Both the position numbers and the translations under genes were made by a program. 33,374 bases of DNA, taken from assembly GCF_016702655.1 (NCBI RefSeq), contig NZ_JADJDO010000019.1, positions 1 through 33,374 of the forward strand. Direction: 5' to 3'. The number at the start of each line of letters is the position of its first letter. Position 1 is the stretch's first letter. Shown here piece by piece: positions 1-8,243 of this stretch. This DNA comes from Ideonella sp. (GTDB taxonomy: Bacteria > Pseudomonadota > Gammaproteobacteria > Burkholderiales > Burkholderiaceae_C). The notes beneath the pieces were generated by a model. It was not told the DNA's origin, did no database searches, and worked only from the letters and a program-made list of their open reading frames with translations.

Positions 1-2560
1 ATCATCGCGAGCTTGATCAGGTCGGCCGCCGTGCCTTGCATCGGCGCGTTGATCGCCTGGCGTTCCGGAGCAGCCGGCGGCGCGGCGCGGGCCGTTGCCG
101 CCCCTGGATCTCGGCGGGGACGATGCGGCGGCCGAACGCATCGTCTCGACGTAGCCGCGCTCGGCGGCGCGCAGCTGGTCTCGTCCATGTAGCGCTTGGC
201 TCCCGGGTAGCGCGCGAGTAGCGCTCGATGTAGTCGCGCGCCGCCTTCTGCTCGATGCCGAGGGTTGCTCGCCAGGCCGAAGGCGCCCATGCCGTAGATG
301 AGGCCGGTTGATGACCTTGGCGTAGCGCCGCTGCTCGCTGCTGACCTCGGCGACCGGCGTGCCGAAGACCTCGCTCGCCGTCGCGCGGTGCACGTCGATG
401 CCCTCGGCGAAGGCGCGCAACAGGCCTTCGTCGCCGCTGATGTGTGCCATGATGCGCAGTTCGATCTGCGAGTAGTCGGCGCTGACGATGGCGTGCCCCG
501 GCGGCGCGACGAAGGCCTCGCGGATGCGCCGCCCCTCGGGCGTGCGGATCGGGATGTTCTGCAGGTTCGGGTCGTTGCTTGCCAGCCGCCCCGTCACCGC
601 GACCGCCTGCGCGTAGTTGGTGTGCACGCGGCCGGTCGCGGGGTTGACCATCAGCGGCAGCTTGTCGGTGTAGGGCCTTCCAGCTTGGGCCAGCCGCGGT
701 GCTCGAGCAGCTTGGCCGGCAGCGGATAGTCGGCAGCGAGCTTCTCGAGCTCGGTCTCGTCGGTGGAGGGCGCGCCGCTCGCCGTCTTGCGGCCCACCGG
801 GAGACCGAGCTTGCCGAACAGGATTTTCGCCGATCTGCTTGGGCGAGCCGAGGTTGAACGGCTGGCCCGCAAGTGCATGCGCCTCCGATTCGAGCGCGAG
901 CATGCGTTCGGCGAGTTCGCGGCTTTGCGTGGCGAGCAGCGCGCTGTCGATCAGCACGCCGTTGCGCTCGATGCGCGCGAGCACGGCGGCGGTCGGCATC
1001 TCGAGCCGCTCGTAGACGTAGCGCAGGCGGGCACCGATTGGATCGCGGCCACAGCGCGCGGGTGCACGTGCAGGCACATCTCGCCGTCCTCGCCCGAGTG
1101 GCGCGCCGCGCGCTCGATATCGACCTGCGCAAACGGATCTGGTGCACGCCCTTGCCGCACAGGTCTTCGTACGAGAGACCGCTGCGGTTGAGGTGGCGCA
1201 GCGCCAGGCTCTCCAGGCCGTGCGGCTTGTGCGCCTCGAGCACGTAGCTTTCGAGCAGGGTGTCGTGCGCATAGCCGCGCACCGCGATGCCGGCGTTGGC
1301 GAAGACGTGCGTGTCGTACTTCATGTTCTGGCCGAGCTTAGGTTTGCTCTCGTCCTCGAGCCAGGGTTTCAGGCGCGCGAGCACGGTATCGACTTCGAGC
1401 TGCTCCGGCACGCCGGCGTACGAATGGCGCAGCGGGATGTGGGCCGCCTCGCCCGGAGCGACCGAGAGCGAGATGCCGACGAGCTGTGCGCGCATTGCGT
1501 CGAGCGAGTCGGTCTCGGTATCGAGTGCGGTCAGCGGCGCCGCCGCGATCGTCGCGATCCAGGCGTCGAGCGCTTGCAGCGTCAACACGGTGTCGTAGCG
1601 CAGGTCCACCGCGGACGGCGGCGGCGCGGCCGGCGGCTGCACTGGCGCAGCGCCGGGGTCAGCGGCGGCCGCGGTCGCGGCGACGGAACCGAGCAGTTCC
1701 TTGCGGAAGGTGCGCAGCCCGTAACGATCGAAGAACGCGAGCAACCCGTCGCGGTCGATGCCGTCGAAGTGCAGTCCGTCGAGCGCGGGCCAGCCCGGCA
1801 CATGACCCGACAGGTCGCAGTCGGTAACGACGGTGACGAGGCGCTGCGCCTGCGGCAGCCAGGGCAGCGCCTTGCGCAGGTTCTCGCCCACCGCGCCGCC
1901 GATGCGGTCCGCGGCAGCGATCACGCCAACCAGCGAGCCATGTTCGGCGAGCCACTCGACAGCCGTCTTCGGGCCCACCTTCTCGACGCCGGGCACGTTA
2001 TCGACGCTGTCGCCGACGAGCGTCAGGTAGTCGGCGATGCGCTCCGGCGGCACGCCGAACTTCGCGTTCACGCCGCTCACGTCGAGGCGCTCGTTGGTCA
2101 TGGTATTGACGAGCGTGACGTCGGCATCGACGAGTTGCGCCAGGTCCTTGTCGCCGGTCGAGATCAGCACCCTGTGGCCGCTCGCCGCGGCGGCGCGGGC
2201 GAGGGTGCCGATCGCGTCGTCGGCCTCGATGCCCGGCACCTCGAGCACCGGCCAGCCGAGCAGGCGCACCGCCTCGTGGATGGGCGCGATCTGCTGCACC
2301 AGCGGCTCGGGCATCGGCGCGCGCTGCGCCTTGTACTCGGGATACCAGTCGTCGCGAAAGGTCTTGCCCTTGGCGTCGAACACGCAGGCCGCATGCTCGG
2401 CCGGGAACTGCTCGCGCAGGCGCTTCATCATCGCGACGAAGCCATGCAGCGCGCCGGTCGGAAAGCCGTCGGGCCCGCGCAGGTCGGGCAGCGCGTGATA
2501 GGCGCGGTAGAGGTAGCTCGACCCGTCGACGAGCAGCATCAGCCCTTTTTCTTCACTCAT
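1..2560 (-). CDS. polA: DNA polymerase I, C-terminus outside the window, several frame breaks
   Basis: DNA polymerase I fills gaps and removes RNA primers in replication and repair. The start MSEEKGLMLLVDGSSYLYRA is typical of the family. A 5' nuclease domain covers about residues 1-290 (GDSVDNVPGVEKVGPKTA near 183-200). A 3'-5' exonuclease domain follows, with the metal-binding DTETD at 347-351 intact, so proofreading is expected. The polymerase domain can be followed to QAINAPMQGTAADLIKLAMI at the window edge; about 70 residues lie outside. From about position 1140 down to 60 the reading frame changes repeatedly (near 1135, 1035, 830, 670, 295, 240 and several places below 200), while each piece still matches PolA in order. 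This looks like sequencing indels, not a pseudogene. It diverges from the ligase gene across 79 bp. A longer upstream in-frame extension to 2746 has no PolA similarity and was not used. Confidence 0.95.
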
Positions 2561-2639
2561 CGGGCAATTGTCGCGGAAGGCCGAACCGGCGGCGACCCTG
2601 GCTGCTAGAGTCGCAGGCCCTCCCTCTCTCTCTTGCCCG

Positions 2640-3491
2640 ATGCCGAGCCCCCGTCCACGGCGCCGCGCACTGCTGCTGGCGCTCGGCCTGCCGTGGCTGC
2701 CGGCGCGCGCCGCCGATGCGTCAGCGCCGGCGCTGATGCTGGCCAAGGTCTATCGCGCCGAGATCGCGCTCGCCGACTATTGGGTGAGCGAAAGTACGAC
2801 GGTGTGCGTGGCTACTGGGACGGCGCGCAGTTGCTCACGCGCGGCGGGCGGCGCATCGCCGCGCCGGCCTGGTTCACCGCCGGCTGGCCGGTGCAGCCGC
2901 TCGATGGCGAGTTGTGGGCGGGGCGCGGGCGCTTCGAGCAGGCGCAATCGACCGTCGCCCGCGACACCCCCGACGACGCTGCCTGGCGCGGCATGCGCTA
3001 CATGGTGTTCGACCTGCCTGCACATCCGGGCCCCCTTCGATGAGCGCCTGGCTGCGCTCGAGGCCCTGCTCTGGACGCTCGGCGTCGCGTGGGTGCAGGC
3101 CGTGCCCCAGCGCAAGCTGCCCGACCGCGCCGCGCTGCTCGCGCTGCTGAAACAGACGGTCAAGGCCGGCGGCGAGGGGCTGATGCTGCACCGCGGGACA
3201 TCGCTCTATCGGGCCGAGCGCAACTACGACCTGTTGAAGCTCAAGCCCTACGAAGACGCCGAGGCCACTGTCGTCGGCCATCTGCCCGGCAAGGGCCGCT
3301 ACGCGGGGCAACTCGGCGCGCTCGTCGTGCAGACGCCGCAGGGGCTGCGCTTCAACCTGGGCACCGGCTTCAGCGATGCCCAGCGGCGCGACCCACCGCC
3401 GCTCGGCGCCACGATCACCTACCGCCACGCCGGCCTCAACGCGAGCGGCGTGCCGCGCTTCGCGAGCTTCCTGCGCGTGCGCATCGAATAG
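2640..3491 (+). CDS. ligE: Periplasmic-type ATP-dependent DNA ligase (LigE), two compensating frame breaks
   Basis: Small ATP-dependent DNA ligase without accessory domains, which seals nicks with ATP. An Arg-rich N-terminus followed by a hydrophobic stretch ending PARAADA (about residues 1-26) looks like a signal peptide, as in LigE proteins. The adenylation motif KYDGVRG gives the catalytic lysine near residue 52; GGEGLMLHR and LLKLKPYED are later nucleotidyltransferase motifs, followed by an OB-fold region to residue 283. Two indels are visible. An A is missing in the GAAAG at about 2790, just before the catalytic lysine codon. An extra C in the C5 run at about 3032 restores the original frame. 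The middle segment is therefore out of frame in the raw sequence, though no stop appears. The MFS gene starts 4 bp downstream, suggesting one transcript. Confidence 0.87.
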   Translation: MPSPRPRRRALLLALGLPWLPARAADASAPALMLAKVYRAEIALADYWVSESTTVCVATGTARSCSRAAGGASPRRPGSPPAGRCSRSMASCGRGAGASSRRNRPSPATPPTTLPGAACATWCSTCLHIRAPFDERLAALEALLWTLGVAWVQAVPQRKLPDRAALLALLKQTVKAGGEGLMLHRGTSLYRAERNYDLLKLKPYEDAEATVVGHLPGKGRYAGQLGALVVQTPQGLRFNLGTGFSDAQRRDPPPLGATITYRHAGLNASGVPRFASFLRVRIE

Positions 3492-3494
3492 CCC

Positions 3495-5097
3495 ATGCAA
3501 GCCGACGCCACGACCTCGACCTCGGCCCTCGCGCCGCTCGCGCATCCGGTGTTCCGCATGCTGTGGAGCGCCTGGCTGATCGCCAACACCTGCATGTGGA
3601 TGAACGAGGTGGCGGCCGCCTGGCTGATGACGTCGCTCACGACCTCGCCGGTGATGGTGGCGCTGGTGCAGACGGCGTCGACGCTGCCGGTGTTCATGCT
3701 CGGCCTTCGAGCGGCGCGCTCGCCGACATCCTCGACCGGCGGCGCTACCTGATGTTCACCCAGTTCTGGGTCGCCGGCGTCGCGGTGCTGATCAGCATCA
3801 CCGTGGCCAGCGGCACGATGAGCGCGCGCATGCTGCTCTTGCTGACCTTCGCCAACGGCATCGGCTTGGCGATGCGCATGCCGGTCTTCGCCGCCATCGT
3901 CCCCGGCCTCGTGCCGCGCGCCCAGCTCGCGCCGGCGATCGCGCTCAACGGCGTGGCGATGAACGCATCGCGCATCATCGGCCCGATCATCGCCGGCGCG
4001 CTGATCGCGAGCGCCGGCAGCGTCTACGTGTTTGCGCTCAACGCCGTGCTGTCGGTCGTCGCCGGCTTCGTGATCCTGCGCTGGAAGCACGAGCCCACGC
4101 CGAGCGCGCGCCGGGCGAGCGCTTCCTCGGCGCGATCCGCGTCGGCGTGCAGTTCGTGCCAGTCGTCGCGCATGCACACCGTGCTGCTGCGCGTGGCGCT
4201 GTTCTTCCTGCAGTCGATCGCGGTGCTCGCGCTGCTGCCTGGTCGCGCGCGCCCTGCCCGGCGGCGACGCGCTCGTAACGCGCTGCTGCTGGCCTGCCTG
4301 GGCGTGGGCGCGATCGGCGCGGCGCTGCTGCTGCCGCGCCTGCGCCAGCGGATGGAGTTCGACCGGGTCGTTCGCGACGGGACGCTGCTGCAGTCCGCTG
4401 CGACCGCGGTCGTCGCCTTCGCGCCCAATGTCGCGGTCGCCGCGGCGGGGATGATCGTCGCCGGCGCGGCGTGGCTCGTGGCCAACACGCTGTCGGTCTC
4501 GGCCCAGCTCTCGCTGCCGGACTGGGTGCGCGCACGCGGCATGTCGATCTACCAGATGGCGCTGATGGGCAGCAGCGCCGCCGGCGCAGCGCTGTGGGGC
4601 CAGGTGGCGAGCCTGACCGACCTGCGCGCGAGCCTCGTCCTCGCGGGCCGCGAGCGGCACGCTTGCGCTGCCGCTGGTGCGGCGCTTCCAAGCTCGCGGC
4701 GACGGCGGTGGAAGACCTGACGCCGGTGCACGACCTCGTGCCGCCGGTGCTGGGCCGGCCGGTCGCCCCCGACGCCGGCCCGGTGCTGGTGACGATCGAA
4801 TACCGCATCGACCCCGCGCGCAGCGCCGAATTCAACGCCGTGATGCAGGCCACGCGGCGCAGCCGGCTGCAGCGCGGCGCGCTCGCCTGGGAGCTGTTCC
4901 ACGACGCGTCCGAGGCCGGCCGCTACATCGAATACGTCATCGACGAGAACTGGGTCGAGCACCTGCGCCGCTTCGACCGCCTCACCGCCGGCGACGCCGC
5001 GCTGCGCGAGCAGCGCCTGGCGCTGCATGTCGGCGACGGGCCGCCGGTCGTGTCGCGCTGCATCGCCGAGCCGCCGGGGCAGGCAGCGTCGAAGTAG
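3495..5097 (+). CDS. MFS exporter of the MFS_3/EntS-like type with a C-terminal cytosolic domain
   Basis: Twelve-helix major facilitator of the MFS_3 class (PF05977, related to EntS-like exporters), an inner-membrane proton-driven efflux protein of unknown substrate. The N-terminus HPVFRMLWSAWLIANTCMWM is typical of the class, and hydrophobic segments continue to about residue 400. After the last helix the protein runs on for about 120 residues (LVTIEYRIDPARSAEFNAVM onwards, ending in EPPGQAASK). That tail resembles an antibiotic-biosynthesis-monooxygenase-like ferredoxin fold, which many members of this class carry. Frame breaks occur near 3703 (GLPSGALAD expected), 4110, 4160, 4230-4280 and 4650-4680; the pieces join to about 533 residues. 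It sits 4 bp after ligE. The substrate cannot be told from the sequence. Confidence 0.85.
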
Positions 5098-5142
5098 CGC
5101 GCGCGCCGGCCCGGGCGGGCCGCGCTGCCTACAATCGTCGGC

Positions 5143-5498
5143 ATGCGTTCACTGCTTCGCCACGCCGCCTGCGCCGCCCTGCTCGGCCGGCCTGCGCCCT
5201 CGCCCAGACACCTGCTGCCGCGCCGGCGTCGGCCGCGGCAGCTACCTGCCGCGGAGCGCGGCGCGAGCCCAACGTCAGGCGCAGCGTGATCGAGGACGAC
5301 GCCAACCGCATCGAGGAGTTGCAGGTGCGCGGCCAGGCCAGGAGCATCGTCGTCACGACCAAGGGAGCGCTTGCCGGCAGCTACGAGATCCACGTCGGCG
5401 ACCCGTCGCGCGAGATGAGCGCCACCGCCGACACGCGCCGCGGCACGGCGGGCCAGCGCATGTGGCGGCTGTTCGACTCTGATGGCGGTCTTCACTGA
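5143..5498 (+). CDS. DUF2782 family small secreted protein (frame break near 5190)
   Basis: Small protein of about 115 residues beginning with a signal peptide (MRSLLRHAACAALL, then an Ala-rich stretch after the frame break). The body holds the DUF2782 signature: VIEDDANRIEELQVRGQARS, then VTTKGALAGSYEIHVGDPSR, ending MWRLFD. Its function is unknown. From my knowledge of betaproteobacterial genomes such genes often lie between polA and thrB, as here. The start is the ATG at 5143; about 13 codons later one or two bases appear to be missing (LLGGLACALAQ expected). The end overlaps the start of thrB. The open frame stops at 5498, but a missing base near 5478 could move the true stop to a TGA that overlaps the thrB ATG. 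Confidence 0.72.
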
Positions 5499-6466
5499 GG
5501 TCGCCCCCGATGCGGCGGCCGCACTCGTGGCCCGGCTCGGCCTCGGCAAGCTGGTCGCGCTCGCGCCCTGCGCGTCGGGGATCGAGAACACCAACTACTT
5601 CTGCGACACGACGACCGGGCGCTACGTGCTGACGCTGTTCGGAGCGCCTCACGGCCGAGCAGTTGCCGTTCTACCTGCACCTGATGAAGCACCTCGCCGA
5701 GCGCGGCATCCCGGTGCCAGGGCCGCACGCCGACGCGAGCGGCGAGATCCTGCTCACGGTGTGCGGCAAGCCCGCGGCGATGGTCGATCGCCTGCCCGGC
5801 AGCCACCGCTTGGCGCCCGACGCGCCGCACTGCGCGCAGGTCGGCGCGATGCTCGCGCGCATGCACCTGGCCGCGCTCGACTATCCGCGCGTGCAGCCCA
5901 ACCTGCGCGGCCTGGCATGGTGGGAGCAGACCGTGCCGCAACTGCTGCCCCATCTCGACGCGGGCCAGCGCGAACTGATGTGCAGCGAACTCGGCTTCCA
6001 GCAGCAGCTCGCCGCTTCGGCGGCGCATGCGAGCCTGCCGCGCGGGCCGATCCATGCCGACCTCTTCCGCGACAACGTGATGTTCGTCGATGGCGCGCAA
6101 GGCGACCGTCTCGGCGGCTTCTTCGACTTCTACTTTGCCGGCGTCGATGCGTGGCTGTTCGACATCGCAGTCTGCCTGAACGACTGGTGTGCCGACCCCG
6201 ACTCCGGCCGCCTGGCCGAAGAGCGCGCGGCCGCCTTCGTCGGCGCCTACGCAGCCGTACGTCCGCTCACCCATGCCGAAGTGCGCCTGATGCCGGCCCT
6301 GCTGCGCGCCGCGGCGCTGCGCTTCTGGATCTCGCGCCTGTGGGACCAGCACCTGCCGCGCGATGCCGCGCTGCTCGCCGCCCACGACCCGGGCCAGTAC
6401 GAGCGTGTGCTGCGCGAGCGCGTGCGCACGCCCTGGCACCCCGAACCGACCCCTTGCCAACCATGA
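5482..6466 (+). CDS. thrB: Homoserine kinase, choline-kinase-like type
   Basis: Phosphorylates L-homoserine to O-phosphohomoserine in threonine synthesis, in the cytosol. It is the aminoglycoside-phosphotransferase/choline-kinase-fold form of ThrB used by many proteobacteria, not the GHMP form. The start MAVFTEV and the segment SGIENTNYFCDTTTGRYVLT (nucleotide-binding side) fit, as do the catalytic loop HADLFRDNVMF and the metal-binding FFDFYFAGVDAWLFD. The length is 327 residues once one extra G near 5640 is removed (LTLFERLTAEQLPF expected). The stop overlaps the next ATG (ATGA), so translation of the membrane protein is probably coupled. No thrA or thrC is in the window. Confidence 0.93.
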
Positions 6467-7278
6467 AACTCCAAATCGTCCCGGCGCGCCAGGGCGCGCG
6501 CTGGGTGCGCGCCGGCTTTGCCGTGTTCTTCAGGCGGCCGCTCGCGTTTGCGGCGCTGTTCACGCTGTTCGTGTTTGCCGGGCTGATGTCGATACTGGTG
6601 CCCTTGATCGGCGCCTGGCTGCTGCTGGCCGCGCTGCCGCTGGTGTCGCTGGCCTTCATGCTCGCGACCCAGCGCACGCTGGCCGGCCGCACGCCCACGC
6701 CATCGGTGTTCTCCGAACCGCTGCGCGTGAGCCCGAAGCGGACGACGGCGCTGGTGCAGATGGGCCTGGCGTATGCGCTCGCGAGCCTGGTCATCATCTG
6801 GCTCAGCGACGCCGCCGATGGCGGCAAGTTCGAGGCGCTGCAGGATGCGATGGCCTCGGGCAAGGGCGATGCGGCGGCGATCGCCGAGCTGCTCGGCGAT
6901 CCGCAATTGCAGTTCGGCCTGCTGCTTCGCTTCGGCCTCGCGGCGCTGCTCTCGCTGCCGTTCTGGCACGCGCCCGCGCTCGTGCACTGGGGCGATCTCG
7001 GCATGGGCAAGTCGCTGTTCTTCAGCACCGTCGCCTGCTGGCGCAACCTCGGCGCGTTCACCGTCTACGGCCTGGCGTGGGGCGGCGTGATCCTCGCCTT
7101 CGGCGCGATCGCGAACGTGCTTGCCGCCCTGCTGGCGCAGCCGCAGCTGATCGCGCTCGCGGCAATCCCGGCCGGGCTGCTGTTCTCGACCATCTTCTAT
7201 GCCTCGCTGTATTTCACGGTGACCGACTGCTTTGCCGTCGAGGCGCAGCCCGACGCGGCAGCGCGCGAGCAGGCCTGA
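6463..7278 (+). CDS. BPSS1780-family integral membrane protein
   Basis: A 271-residue inner-membrane protein with about six hydrophobic segments. The first two lie near residues 25-45 and 48-66 and the others between about 100 and 255. The opening MKLQIVPARQGARWVRAGFA followed by FFRRPLAFAALF is characteristic of the BPSS1780 family of betaproteobacteria, whose function is unknown. The reading frame is clean. It overlaps thrB by 4 bp (ATGA) and ends 7 bp before the MipA-like gene, so it sits in the middle of a plus-strand run. No catalytic motif is visible. Confidence 0.8.
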   Translation: MKLQIVPARQGARWVRAGFAVFFRRPLAFAALFTLFVFAGLMSILVPLIGAWLLLAALPLVSLAFMLATQRTLAGRTPTPSVFSEPLRVSPKRTTALVQMGLAYALASLVIIWLSDAADGGKFEALQDAMASGKGDAAAIAELLGDPQLQFGLLLRFGLAALLSLPFWHAPALVHWGDLGMGKSLFFSTVACWRNLGAFTVYGLAWGGVILAFGAIANVLAALLAQPQLIALAAIPAGLLFSTIFYASLYFTVTDCFAVEAQPDAAAREQA

Positions 7279-7285
7279 CGCGGCC

Positions 7286-8236
7286 ATGCGCGGCCTGCAC
7301 GCAAGCCTGCGCGCGCTGGTCCTTGGCGGCTGCGCCGTGGCTGCGGCACTGCCTGCGACTGCGGAAAGCGACGGCAAGGAGGAACCTGCTTCTTCGACAA
7401 CCGTCGTCCCCACGGGCATGACCTGGGCCGAACTCCAGGAAGACCTGCGCGCCAACGCCAGCCTCGCGCTCGGCGCCACTGCGAGCTGGACCCCGAGCTA
7501 TGCCGGCTCGACCTCGCATAGCGTGAAGCCGCGCCTGGTGTGGGCCTTCCAGTACGGCCGCATCCGCCTCAGCACCGGCGGCGGCGCCGCCATCCTGGGC
7601 ATCGCGCAGGACCCACGTGGCCCCGGGGCCAGCGCCGAGCTGCTGCGCACCGACAGGCTGCGCGCGGGCATCACGCTGCGCATCGACCGCGGTCGCAACT
7701 CGTCGGACATCGAGGGCCTCGAGGACCTGCCCGACGTCGACGCAACGGTGCGCGCGCGCGCCTACGCCTCGTATGCGCTGACACCGCACTGGACGCTCGC
7801 CGCCGCCGTCGCGCCCGACCTGCTCGGGCGCGGCGGCGGCACCGTCGCAACCTTCGACATCGGCTATCGCGCCGCGCTCACGCGGGCCAGCGAGTGGTAC
7901 GCCGGCGGCGGCGTCAACCTCGCCGACGCGCGCTACATGAACAGCTACTACGGCGTCTCGGACGAGACTGCCGCCGCCACTGGCCGGGCCCCCTTCACTG
8001 CCAACGCCGGCCCGACCGGCGCACGCGCCGCGATCGGATTCACCGCCGCGCTCACGTCGCGCTGGATCGTCTTCGGTGGAGCGGGCGTGACGAGGTTGCT
8101 CGGCGACGCCGCGGCGAGCCCGTTGACACAGGAGCAGACCGCCGTGTCGGCGTCGCTCGGCATCGCCTACCGCTGGGGCGGGAAGTACGAGGGCCTGTCG
8201 TCGGTGCTGCTGCCGGTAGCGGAACAGCCGCGCTAA
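7286..8236 (+). CDS. MipA/OmpV family outer-membrane protein
   Basis: A 316-residue exported protein. The N-terminal signal peptide runs to about residue 26 (ALPATAES). The mature part has alternating beta strands and the MipA/OmpV features: ASWTPSYAGS near the start, YGVSDETAAATGRAPFTANA in the middle and FGGAGVTRLLGDAAASPLTQ near the end. MipA in E. coli scaffolds peptidoglycan-remodelling enzymes; other members act as outer-membrane porins or adhesins. The usual final aromatic residue is missing: the protein ends in a short hydrophilic tail (LPVAEQPR) after the last strand, which may be a natural extension or an indel effect. The frame is otherwise clean. The ATG lies 7 bp after the preceding stop. 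Confidence 0.8.
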   Translation: MRGLHASLRALVLGGCAVAAALPATAESDGKEEPASSTTVVPTGMTWAELQEDLRANASLALGATASWTPSYAGSTSHSVKPRLVWAFQYGRIRLSTGGGAAILGIAQDPRGPGASAELLRTDRLRAGITLRIDRGRNSSDIEGLEDLPDVDATVRARAYASYALTPHWTLAAAVAPDLLGRGGGTVATFDIGYRAALTRASEWYAGGGVNLADARYMNSYYGVSDETAAATGRAPFTANAGPTGARAAIGFTAALTSRWIVFGGAGVTRLLGDAAASPLTQEQTAVSASLGIAYRWGGKYEGLSSVLLPVAEQPR

Positions 8237-8243
8237 GGGTGTC

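Noticed and set aside
1142..2608. Long plus-strand open frame opposite polA
   Set aside because: It is rich in Arg, His, Val and Gln, as expected of the antisense of a GC-rich gene, and has no family pattern, while the minus strand codes for PolA.
2780..3040. Programmed frameshifting in the ligase gene
   Set aside because: The two shifts lie in simple A and C runs, compensate each other, and similar indels occur in most nearby genes, so read error is the simpler explanation.
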